DNA of 37,078 nucleotides from Lingula anatina (Eukaryota; Brachiopoda; Lingulata; Lingulida; Lingulidae): contig NW_019774847.1 of assembly GCF_001039355.2 (NCBI RefSeq), positions 736,250 to 773,327 on the forward strand. Direction: 5' to 3'. A program made the position numbers and the translations under genes. This document shows positions 9,204 to 19,159 of the stretch, one piece after another. Below the pieces are notes generated by a model. It did no database searches, had not been told where the DNA came from, and was given only the letters and a program-made list of their open reading frames with translations. The first letter of the stretch is position 1; each line of letters opens with the position of its first letter.

Positions 9204-12200
9204 TTAATAACCGTTCTCTTGAATAAATTGTGCTATCCTCCTGTATGCCTTTTGGCAGTTCTCTCTGAAATAGCCTGGAAAATTTAAAGAGATTATACTG
9301 TATTATGTAGCCGAATAATTATGCGACAGTCTCCACCTATTATTCAAAATGAAGCCAAGGAGTCAACAAATGAAACACCTGTATGTTCAATTAAGTGTGC
9401 ATATATGACATGATAAATGGGGCCCTTAGGGACCATTCCCACAGATATTTGGATCGATCTATCTCCCTGGGGAGTCTAACTAAATTGCTGTCAGCTTAAC
9501 CGGCTTAAATGCCTGTCCGGCCTACTAAAAGCTGTAAGGGGGAAATTTACTTTCTTGCGCACTCTGCTCTCTCTTGAGCTGATAGCAATTTAGCGTGAAC
9601 CCCCAGGGAGTTAGGTCGATCTAGATGGATCAATCTAATTATGGGAACCCAGTCTTAGTGTCAGATTAATGGCAGTTTATGCTGATCACTGGTCATAAAT
9701 AAATCTCTAAAAAAGCGACAATTAGAAAACACAATGTCTGAAAACAAATTACCTGGTATGTTGAAAAACGCGTGTATAACACCATCGAAGTAAATCGTCT
9801 CGTTCTTCACCCCTGCATCTGTAAGAGCCTTGGCATAGGCTGAAATGAATTCAGTCTCAACTCGAAATTTCACAGTGAATTCAAAGATTGATAAATAATG
9901 CGTGAATAATGTTCATTGTGAGGACAGCTTAGCAATGAGTAAACCTGTCGCGTGTCTGATTTCATTATGTGTAATAGGTTTGGTAACAAAACATTGTATT
10001 TTATACCGCAACTGGTGACTCTCTACCCATCGAGTCAATTCACGATGAAAAAGGTGGAGGATATGTCATCAAATCCATTGTGTTAGCTGTGGCATGGACA
10101 CATCAATGTGTTAGGTGTGATTGTGAACCGAATGCGTTAGTTGAGACATGAACAATCTTACCCCTACTATCGTCTCGCAATGGATCATGACTGGCGACAA
10201 TGAACAGCGCGGGTGGAAGATGATCGAACTTCTGTCGCAGCACTGGAGAGGCCCGTGGGTCAGTTTTCTCAGCGTCGTTGTTTAACCAGTGATTTATATA
10301 CCTATATGTCAAGTTAAAACTGATTAGGAAATGGTTGGTTACAAAGGTAACGGAAATACTAGTAGTATGCCTATTTGCAATCTACTTTTAACATACCCAA
10401 GGATCAACTACAAAGGGGAGAGGGTTAGTCTAACGTGGAGCGCTAGGGAGTTTAGTGTCATGCATAAAAACGTGGAACTAAAGTGGTATCACGTGGTTTC
10501 TGCATACACCGAGCCTTTCACCACAGGTTTGTCTTTATTCGCGACCGTTAAATTATAAAATGAAAAACCTTTTTACAACAAGAAGACAGAACTAATTCGC
10601 GTCATCGCACCATTGATAGTCTTAGCAAGAAGGTGTAAATTAAAAAACGTACCAGTTAACTACAGGAGTGGTGAGTCCGTATCCTTCTGCACACTCTACA
10701 TAGGCGGGATAAGGGATGGTGAGATTTACACAGGGATAGACCAGGATCTGAAAGCATGAACAACTCTTAGCAAACTACATTGTAGGCCACTCTCTGACCA
10801 CAGGGGTCGCTCATAATCTCTTACAAAATCGCTGAATCAACCCTTCTTCAATTTTTGTACACTACACAAGTGACTCGATCCTGTGATATCAATTTGCATT
10901 AACAACCATTGTGGGCGTGTAAGGGGGCGTCTCGATAGTCCGAAGGTTCATGGGTCCGAAGGTTCATTGGTCCGAAAAGTGGTAACATTTTCATCGATTT
11001 TTTAATCAAGGGTTCATTGGTCCGAAGGTTCTATAGTGAACTTTCGGACCAATGAACCTTCGGACTATTGAACCTTCGGACTATCGCTACGGCCCCGCGT
11101 GTAACAATGGTTGTCAATGCAAATTGTTGTGAATTAACAAAGGTTGCCAATGCTTACCCATTGGTTGTTTAAAAGGCACTTTCTCCCATACTACATAGGC
11201 CTATCTGTCTTAAGTTTTTTTAGAGGCTTTTAGAACACCCTGTACCGCGGTGACAGAGAGTTTTTTTACTTAGAAATTCACAGATATTTCTCTGGACTAT
11301 CTTGTGCACACTTCTGAACAGGATGATTTTTGCACGAAATTTCATAAGTGACGTCATCCCCCAGCTGTGTTTTGGTAGAGGGAAGTCTTGTCTTCCAGTA
11401 TCATAGAAAACGTACACTGCCTTCAGCTACATGTACACCAACGGTACATTTTTTCTTTAGTCGTCGTTGTTTCGAAATAAAATCACTTTACTGAATTCGC
11501 TTAGCCTTTTGAAACTTATAACTAGATAAACTACATGTACCTGAAAAGCGAGGCCAGTGACGTCATGTGCGACAGACGACGACACGGTCCCCCCTGCGCT
11601 GTCACCACCAACCCCAACTTTACTCTTGGAACTTCCGCCTGAGATAGAGAAAGAATTTTTTGCTTTCAAGAAATACTGTTATATAGCTTACAATTTGGAA
11701 GCAACACTGTACGTACTCTGTTTTAAAATTCGCAATAATTTCCAGCTTTGGGTTTAATTTCATGAAGTAGGCCTATTTTATGGAATAAAGATTCTATTAT
11801 TTTCGTTTAATTTTTGTTCGTTGAATTTAAAAGAATTACAATGGTCAAATTAAGAGAGTTGTCAATAGTTCAATTATATACATTTAGGACGAGGTGTGTC
11901 CATTCTTCTCACCAATTTTCTCTTTGTTTTCCTTCACCCACTTAACTGCCACAATTGCGTCCTCCAAGACGGCCGGAAACTTGTGTTCGGGCGAAAGCCT
12001 GTATTCTACGTTGACCACGACACATTTGGACTCCCTGGTATCAAAATAAACTTTGTATCACTTCAAGGAACTCTCTAAGTTTTTTTTTAATAAGCGTAGG
12101 CCCCTATATAGATCGTACAGACAATTAAAAGAGTGACAAAAGTAACTTGGGACAGGCTACAGATGAACCCCTTATCCTGATATCGATATAGATCGACTCT

Positions 12201-13196
12201 GGATATAGACTTAGGGCGCATTTTCAATGAAACTGTCTAAGTATACATTGGGAATAAGCCCTAGTTTGGTCCAAGGTAGATCGATACAGCTAAGTGGGCA
12301 CCCTCAATGCATGCAGTCATATTAACAGATTAACACTGCCTCCTAACGTCGACGAAAATACGAAAAAGTTGCAAGGTGATTATAGGCCTATAGGCCTTCT
12401 ACCAGGGCCGCAGTTATTACTGTACATGTGGACATTTTAATGGCTGACATCAGACCAAAATGACGGTCTATTTATCTAGAGGCATATCTGCATGTGAATA
12501 TCTGTGGAAAACCAATCTATCGCCCTGGTAGAGGGTAGTGAATATACGTTGGAAACAAGAGGAGGGCGTGTTTATCTCTTAACCTAATTGCATTCAACGA
12601 GGGTTCCATCATAGGGTGCATTCCCAGAGATTTAGATCGATCTAGAGATTAAGATTTAGATCGACCTAACTCCCTGGGGGTTCACGCTAAATTGCAGTCA
12701 GCCGAGCGGGCACCATATAGTTAATTACCCCCTTACAGCTTTTAGTAGGCGGGACAGACGCTTAAGCCGGCCAAGCTGACAGTAATCTAGTGAGACTCCC
12801 CACAGGGATAGATCGATCTAAAAATCTATGGAAATGGGGTGTATCTTTTCATTTGCATAGGCCTATTTATATTTATGTGACAAATGTACCTTTACTGTGA
12901 AGGATTTGATCATCAAACTCATGCACTTTCACCCACAAAGGCCGAGGTAATATATATACTCACGTGGCCATCATCTTACAGCAGGTGTCATAGGCCTGTC
13001 TGTCCCCCACTGTAAACCCTCCTCCGTGAAAATACACCAGAATAGCAGGGTCTGCCGTCAGTACAGTGGGGGTGTAAACCCACAGCGGGACACCAGCTTG
13101 GGTGTGGTATAGAAAATGAATATAAGACGAGGGTCGTGTGTAAGATAAGTGTATAATACGCTTAAGCTTAATATGTTTTACTCTCTTTAAATAAAG

Positions 13197-13232
<36 letters not shown>

Positions 13233-13846
13233 TGTTAGTGACCTGTTTTTGCCTTCAACTTGCAAGTAAAAGACTGAAGTGTAGAGCAAGAACATATAAC
13301 GTTATCTGTACTAGTATATCAGCTATGCTGGTACTACTGTTTAGTTTTATTGAGTCTCCTATAAGCTTGTCTTTTAAAACGGTGTTTTCTTTAAACAAAG
13401 CATTGCTTTCAATGTGAGACATGTATTTACGTACTATATACATTTTTAGCGAAAACAAAAAGCAGATCTGGCAGGCTCGTAGACAGCTAGCAATCTCAAA
13501 ATGGGGGTTCTTTTTCCGAACAAGTGGGCCTTTTACAATTTCACTCAAAATGGACCTCTTCCTGACAAAAAGGGCAGTTCTTTCGAAACCCCCCTTCCCC
13601 CATCCCTGGCTACGGGGCTGATCTGGGCTCCATTGTACCTGGATCATGCGGGGAGTCAACAATGAACTCCTTCCTCTGTCCATTGAAGTTATAGTCCAAT
13701 CTCTGGTCAGACACCCTACATCTCGCCGTCACCGCCTCCCGTGCCTCGGCCACCGTCAGCTCCGTGAACGGCCTGGCCCCCGACTCCACCAGCTCCTGCA
13801 GATAGGCCCGGGTCTCGGGGTGAAGGTCCTCGTTATTTGCCGTCAT
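9204..13846 (-). CDS. Alpha/beta-hydrolase-3 carboxylesterase (HSL / arylacetamide-deacetylase-like)
   Basis: Eight exons on the minus strand: 13846-13639, 13096-12964, 12034-11913, 11638-11541, 10747-10653, 10301-10162, 9839-9753 and 9274-9204. All introns are GT-AG and in phase; 317 residues. Family landmarks appear in order: LHPETRAYL at the N terminus, oxyanion-hole motif HGGG (93-96), EYRLSPEHKFPA, nucleophile elbow GDSAGG with Ser168, SHDPLRD with Asp258, and GVIHAFF with His288, so the catalytic triad is complete. It should hydrolyse short acyl esters or related substrates. There is no signal peptide or membrane anchor, unlike vertebrate AADAC, so it is probably cytosolic and closer to Aes-type enzymes. 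I chose the Met at 13846 because a good acceptor (TTTCTTGCAG) lies seven bases upstream; an in-frame Met at 13873 would give 326 residues. Confidence 0.93.
9427..9657 (+). mobile_element. MITE copy A in esterase intron 7
   Basis: About 230 bp. The left part reads GATCGATCTATCTCCCTGGG, then CTAAATTGCTGTCAGC. The right part is the inverted equivalent (CAATTTAGCGTGAACCCCC, then GGTCGATCTAGATGG). The middle contains CCTACTAAAAGCTGTAAGGG. A second copy in the opposite orientation sits at 12613-12843. No coding capacity. Confidence 0.8.
9905..10160. other. Esterase intron 6, unremarkable
   Basis: Intron 6 (9840-10161) is AT-rich and holds no recognisable feature apart from short repeats of GTGTTAG-type words. 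Confidence 0.4.
10302..10652. other. Esterase intron 5, unremarkable
   Basis: About 350 bp between the exons at 10301 and 10653. One plus-strand frame of 75 codons is open here, but it has no recognisable motif and I do not call it a gene. Confidence 0.4.
10933..11086. mobile_element. Foldback element built of GGTCCGAAGGTTCATT words
   Basis: The left arm has CGATAGTCCGAAGGTTCATG then GGTCCGAAGGTTCATTGG. The right arm is its inverse, ending GGACTATCGC. Each arm is about 50 bp and is itself made of about three tandem 15-17-bp copies of GTCCGAAGGTTCAT; the loop is about 50 bp. It lies in esterase intron 4. It could fold into a long hairpin in RNA or single-stranded DNA. Confidence 0.8.
12035..12963. 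other. Esterase intron 2
   Basis: 929-bp intron. Besides the MITE copy at 12613-12843 it holds three TAGGCCT palindrome sites (12383, 12391, 12858) and short GATCGA-rich words near 12180-12290 that resemble fragments of the same MITE. No coding signal. Confidence 0.5.
12613..12843 (-). mobile_element. MITE copy B in esterase intron 2
   Basis: The reverse complement of this stretch aligns along its length with 9427-9657: GATCGATCTATCCC, GGGGAGTCTCACTAGATTAC, GTCAGCTTGGCCGGCTTAAG, CCTACTAAAAGCTGTAAGGG and GGGAGTTAGGTCGATCTA occur in the same order. The two copies are therefore inverted relative to each other inside one gene. Confidence 0.8.
13198..13231. repeat. ATT trinucleotide microsatellite
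   Basis: About eleven tandem ATT units in esterase intron 1; on the minus strand this would read as a poly-Asn frame, which is intronic. Confidence 0.9.
13472..13620. mobile_element. MITE of the CAGG-CGTAG-CAGC type
   Basis: Begins CAGGCTCGTAGACAGC and ends CCTGGCTACGGGGCTG. It is flanked on both sides by ATCTGG (13466-13471 and 13621-13626), a 6-bp target-site duplication. The interior has GGGGGTTCTTTTTCCGAA and CC-rich words also found in the element at 26130-26304. Non-coding. Confidence 0.75.
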
Positions 13847-14270
13847 CCTCTTCCTGCAAGAAACTTCCACCACGACTCTAGAGTTGGTTATATACCAACA
13901 GAGGACGCGTGGTTACTGAATATACTGGTATATGGATAAATTTTGTATGAGTCTTAACTCAGAGTGAGGTTTTTGAAGAGAAACGTGTAGATTAGGTCTA
14001 CATTATCATCATCTAGAACCTTACAAGCGGACTTGTTTGAACTCCGCAATTGGCTCAAACAAAGTGTGTATGTGAGGAGTGATAAGATAAGTGACCTTCA
14101 TCTATCCACAGGGGTGCAGTGATGTAGGAACCGGGACAAACCTTAGCTGTGACCCCGCTCCATGTGGTAAAAGTGACCTTGCCGTTAAACCTGTTGTTTC
14201 TCTGCTACAAATTACTATGTATATTTATTATCTGTTTACTTCAGATCATTACATATAATGAGTCATATTG

Positions 14271-14304
<34 letters not shown>

Positions 14305-14891
14305 CGTTTTACTTGCTTTTATTTATTATTTAGATAGCGGGAAAATGCGAAATGTAGAACCCCATTATATGGAATGGACACCACCCGGGTAAAGTAATCG
14401 GACTACTGTAACAGAAGACCAACATGCCCGTCACAGTGAGTGATTCTTGTCGCCTTAGCTGCGACGGCTGCGATGTGACGAACTCACCAAATTGTGTCCA
14501 TCACCGCTAACACAATCCAAGTTTAAATCCCATAATTTCTAGCCTCCAAACACTAAAGATATCCCCGGTCACGCTGTCGTCGGATTATAGTCCTAAGAGG
14601 AAAATAGTTTTTTTTTTCATTGTTACTTGATGCTTAGATTTACTATTTAGGTGTCGGGAAAAGCTGCTGCTAGCAGGGGAGGTAAGTACCTGACGAGTAA
14701 GGTCAGACAGTGTTTACCTGGTGACGCCGTTTACACCACACAAACCAGCAAGATAACAACAGGTTCGATCTCCACCATAATGATGCACCGCGGAGAACTC
14801 TATTTAAATAGAGTTGGTGAATAAATGCAATAAGTGTGTAAATTTTAAGTGCACAATGTAAACTCTTCAATTATCAGGTGTAGAAAGCAAT
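13847..14891. promoter_or_regulatory. Region between divergent esterase and zinc-finger genes
   Basis: About 1 kb separating the esterase start (minus) from the zinc-finger start (plus). It holds a long poly-T run (14271-14304), a perfect 20-bp palindrome (14796-14815, AACTCTATTTAAATAGAGTT, which contains a TATTTAAATA core) and a splice-acceptor-like TTATCAG ending at 14877, just before the zinc-finger ATG. Both 5' ends and promoters probably lie here, but I cannot place start sites. Confidence 0.45.
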
Positions 14892-17800
14892 ATGGAGGCT
14901 GCTGATCCTGAAGGATGTAATACAGATCATCCTGATAGTGAGAGCCACAGCAAACCAGACCTAGTGCTGAGTAAAGAGCAGAAGTACAGGACAGCAATGG
15001 CGGAGTCTGAGAAACTGGCGCTGTTGGCCAGTGAGGTCACCATGGTGATATACAAGCAACGACTGGCAGTGCTCCAAAACCTGGTCAAAATCTGGGAGGA
15101 GGAGAAACAGGTGTCTCCTGTATACTGTTTTCAAAAGGTGACTCAACTCAATGACATTATGAATAAATAAATAAATAAATAAATAAAGTCTGGGAGGAAG
15201 AGAAACAGGTGTCTCCTGTATACTGTTTTCAAAAGGTGACTAAACTCATTGACATTATAAATGAATAAATAAGTTAATAACTAAATGAGTTAATTAAAAT
15301 TTTTTTTCTTGATTGGTTTTTGCACATTTTTGATGAAACCATTTTTTTTACTATTCCCATCGATAATTTAAATAATACATCCCAGTTCTCCAAACATTCT
15401 CACTAAATAAAACACTGTGGAAGAACAAAGCACTCAGGGTGAATGATTAGAATTAGAATTGAATCAGAATGTTAATTAAAATGGCGGTGTTGAGAGTAAT
15501 TAAAGTACAGATTCTTTTACATTCAGAAATGCTCTTCCAGTTAATTGCCATATTTTTCATTTTCAGATTTCCACTGCACAAACCAGTCCTGAGGGTGTAG
15601 GTGACTCACTAGATGGCGCTTCATCACCCATTAAACTCAACACAGTTATAAAACAAGAACTGGACAATGATGATGTATCATATAATGACCAGAGTGATGG
15701 CATCTCATCTGTAGTGTTACCAACTCCAACTCCTACCATGTTAGTTCTTAACTCCTCCACCAGAGGGCCCCAGTTACCTGTCCCAACCAATGAGATTGCC
15801 CAGGAGAGAATTCCCATTGGTGAGAACTTGTACAAATGCAATCATTGTGAACTTGTGTTCTCACAACAGACAGCAATGCTTCGGCATGAAAAAATCCACA
15901 CAGCTAAAAATCACAGGTTCAACTTCAATAGGCAGCATTGTGGGAAGGCTGTACATGATGCAGCGCCACACAGTGGCAGATATAAATGTCAGTACTGTGA
16001 GCTTACATTTCGCAAGATGAGTTCTCGTATATACCATGAAACGACCCATGCAGGTGCCACGCCCTTCAAGTGCCAGCTCTGTGATAAGGCATTTAGTGAT
16101 CGTAGTCACTGTATAAGCCATGAGAGAACACACGCAGACATCAAACCTTTTTTATGTCAGCAATGTGGGGTGACATTCTCAAAGAGAGAGGAATATTTAA
16201 AACATGAGGAGTCACACGCCACCCCACACCCATATATATGTCAGTACTGTAGCAAGTTATTCAATGATGAAACGGAGCATACCTTTCATGAGATGACACA
16301 CACAGGGGACGAGCCCTATGAATGCCATCATTGCGGAACCAGTTTTAAAACCAAGATAAACTGCATTGAGCATGAAAGAACCCACACTACCAAAGCATAC
16401 AAGTGCAAGTTCTGTCGGAAGACATTTAAGTATCAGAAGAACTGTTTTACACACGAGAAGTCTCACCTTGACTTCTTTCCATTTAGATGTAATTACTGCA
16501 AGAAGTCGTTTTCCAGCCATGAGGAGAAGGAATCTCACGAAGCGAGTCACACTGGAGATACTCCATACAAATGCCGTTACTGTGATTTAACATTTCAAGC
16601 AAAGCGCGCCTGTATGGACCATGAGAGGACGCACCCTGACGAAAAACCCTTCAAATGTCGGTACTGTGAAAAAATGTTTGTCTACGAATACATGTGCATG
16701 TGGCACGAACGAAAACACACGGGAGAAAAACCCTACAGGTGCCGCCACTGCAGCAGAACATTCAGAATGCAGAGAAGGTGTGTAGAACATGAACGGACTC
16801 ACACCGGCGACAATCCGTACAAATGTAAATACTGTGAACGAAACTTCCCTTACAGGAGCATGTGTGTCACGCATGAGAGAACACACACGGGGGAAAAACC
16901 TTATCACTGCCAGTACTGCAACAAGGACTTCGCAAGAAACGATTCTAGAATAATCCATGAGAGGATTCACAGTGGTGAAAAACCTTTTAAGTGCCGTTTT
17001 TGTGGCAGTGTGTTTGCGCATAAAAATTCATGCATGGTACACGAGAGAACGCACGGTGTTGAAGAACCAGTTCCGAAACCCCAGTCAATGTCGCATCTAG
17101 ATAGGCCGGCCCAAGAAGTGGGGGTAGTTTCTGTCGTTAAGGAGACATTTCTCTGCCAGTTTTGCAACAAGTCGTATACAGATCAAGCGGATCATTCTTT
17201 CCACGAGATGACACACACTGGGGACAGACCTTACGAGTGCCGCCATTGCAGAGACACATTTGAATCCAAGGCAAGCTGTGTGGAACATGAAAGTAGTCAC
17301 CACACTGCCAGGAGGTCAAAGACGTACAAATGTAGATTTTGTGACAAGGTGTTCTCCAGAAATATGAGATGTGTGCAGCATGAAAGAACTCACACTGGTG
17401 AAAAACCTTTCCAGTGCCAGTACTGCTGCTTGAGGTTCACTAACAAGAAACCATGTGTTGATCATGAAAAAACCCACACTGGAGACGCACCGACATTTGA
17501 ATGCCAGTTCTGCAAAAAGATCTTCCCTCGAAAAGATCACTGTATAATTCACGAACGAACCCACACTGGAGAAAAGCCATACAAATGCAAGCACTGCAGT
17601 ATAACATTCACCAATGCCAGTAACTGCCGCCGCCATGAGTCCACTCACTTCGATAAAACTCCCTTCAAATGTGAATTCTGTAAAAAATCGTTCACTGAGG
17701 AAAGTCACTTCACACTACACATGGGCAAACACACCAGTGATGGCAAGTTTAAATGCGGGTACTGCAGCAGTGCCTTTAAATATCTCAGTAAGTGTAAACA

Positions 17801-17918
17801 GCATGAGCGGACGCACACGGGCGAGAAACCATACAAGTGTCGGCACTGTGACAGCGCTTTCACTAGGAACGACTCCCTGGCGCGCCATGAGAAGACGCAC
17901 GCTGGGGAACTCAACTAG
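14892..17918 (+). CDS. C2H2 zinc-finger protein with 23 fingers
   Basis: Two coding exons, 14892-15110 and 15567-17918, give 856 residues; both ends are phase 0. A second donor at 15138 (AAG|GTGACT) is closer to consensus than the one at 15110 and would add nine residues in frame. The N terminus has a helical stretch (LALLASEVTMVIYKQ) and an acidic region with IKQE at Lys102, a consensus SUMO site. I count 23 C2H2 fingers starting near 15831, 14 before and 9 after a roughly 35-residue finger-free spacer. Many linkers are TGEKP-like, which is typical of DNA binding. In 14 fingers the core Leu before the first zinc His is Cys, and 22 fingers have Glu after that His. Fingers 5-6 resemble 15-16. 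Probably a nuclear sequence-specific regulator; no KRAB, BTB or ZAD domain is visible, so target and orthologue are unknown. Confidence 0.92.
15091..15270. repeat. 98-bp duplication across an exon/intron junction
   Basis: Starting at 15091 and again at 15189, the sequence TCTGGGAGGA-GAGAAACAGGTGTCTCCTG and the following 50 bp are repeated with few changes. The unit contains the last codons of the zinc-finger exon 1, both candidate donors and an AATAAATAAA stretch. The second copy is intronic under my model. Confidence 0.85.
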
Positions 17919-17990
17919 GCCTATAGGTGTCACCACTGTGAGCTGGTATACGGTACACAGGAAAATATTGGCTCATGAAATAACTCACAA
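17919..17990 (+). pseudogene. Decayed 24th zinc finger
   Basis: Immediately after the TAG stop the same frame continues YRCHHCELVYGTQENIGS, which is the first half of a C2H2 finger with both zinc Cys (17928-17930, 17937-17939). The second half, HEITH (17974-17988), is present but shifted: 34 bases separate the second Cys codon from the His codon instead of 36. So the finger was lost by a stop codon and a 2-base deficit. Confidence 0.8.
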
Positions 17991-18182
17991 CAGTATAGAA
18001 ATGCTGAACATGTTGTGAAGTGACACCAGTTTGTTAAGTGGTACCAGGTCATAAACTGTCGTCAGTATTTATACTCACACCGCCATGTTTTCAAACCCGT
18101 TTGGTCACAGAGCATTGTGTAAAGTCATGAAAATGTATTACATTTTATTCTATATATCGGCTTTAAACTGCTACACACTTGA

Positions 18183-18188
18183 AATAAA
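18183..18188 (+). terminator. Poly(A) signal of the zinc-finger gene
   Basis: AATAAA about 265 bp after the stop codon; a second AATAAA lies about 28 bp further on, near 18211. Confidence 0.6.
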
Positions 18189-18216
18189 TTCCTATGTAGA
18201 TCTTTTTTGTAATAAA

Positions 18217-19159
18217 GTACAATAGCATTTGAATCTTTTGTCTTTTTACATTATTTAAATGGCAATCAGAATCAAGTGGTTTGATCCTGTCCTTTCCTCA
18301 ACAAAGTTTACCAATCATAACGTTATAACTATTAGAAAAGTAAGTGGTCATGGGATGGTATAGGGAATTTGGAAGCTCATTTTACGAGTTGATCATGACA
18401 CTTTAGCTTGTTAGCTGAATGTTGGCATCGCCTCACATGAGACGGCATCCGCACATATTACGTCACCCGACCAAGTGACAACGTAGCTTCCAGGCTTAAC
18501 AAAGAAAGGGCACACTATTAAAGCACGTACAAAAATGTTTTATTTACAGATGTACAATGATGTGGTGATTGTAAGAAAATAATTTCACCCGATTTCTGCT
18601 GTGGCCATTCATAATTTACGGTTCATTGCTTCAACTGAACTCCTTTTCCAGGTTTTTTTCATTCTGTGTTACTTAAACATTAAACACAAAAATTCACTCT
18701 GTTGGTTAAGTCAGAATATAAAGAGAATGTCCAAAATTAATCAAATATTAAATCTAATTTAATGAATACAAGTCATAAATATGTACCAATGGTGAAAATA
18801 CTATGGCATGTCCTCCTGATGCCCAACCTTAACGAGTATGTGTCAATCATCTGACTCCATTCCTTTTTTTGCAGTTTTAAAACTTTTTTGAAATAAGGTA
18901 TTACGCAGGGAATGGCTTGTTCAGATGAGTACCAAAAGAAAACCATATTCAGTAAGCAATGGTGTTTAAAACCACGGCCCTGGTGTATTCCACTATCATC
19001 TTTTGTTTGTTCACTTCTCTATTAACGACTGACAGCCTGATGATGATGATTGTTCATTCACAAGTTTTTTTGTGCTCATTTTCTTCCATGTTGCGACTTC
19101 AGTCAATGGCGGCTGCAGGTTTCCGTAAATTTGTAATTGTTCTGCTGACCAGTCTCTCT
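18217..19159. other. Intergenic / 3' UTR of CLNS1A
   Basis: AT-rich sequence between two converging genes. A minus-strand AATAAA at 18539-18544 is a candidate end for CLNS1A, which would give a 3' UTR of about 650 bp. Open frames on the plus strand near 18959-19348 are low-complexity shadows of the CLNS1A last exon. Confidence 0.5.
18539..18544 (-). terminator. Candidate poly(A) signal of CLNS1A
   Basis: AATAAA on the minus strand downstream of the CLNS1A stop codon. Other AT-rich variants exist closer to the gene, so the true site is uncertain. Confidence 0.4.

Larger units (their letters stand above)
13097..13638. other. Esterase intron 1
   Basis: 542-bp intron containing an ATT trinucleotide repeat (13198-13231) and a MITE (13472-13620). 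Open frames on either strand show no recognisable protein. Confidence 0.5.

Noticed and set aside
12960-13295. Poly-Asn protein on the minus strand
   Set aside because: The Asn run is the ATT microsatellite in intron 1; only 12964-13096 is esterase exon 2.
16257-17936. Minus-strand and alternative-frame open stretches across the zinc-finger exon
   Set aside because: They are shadows of the repeated finger coding sequence in other frames.
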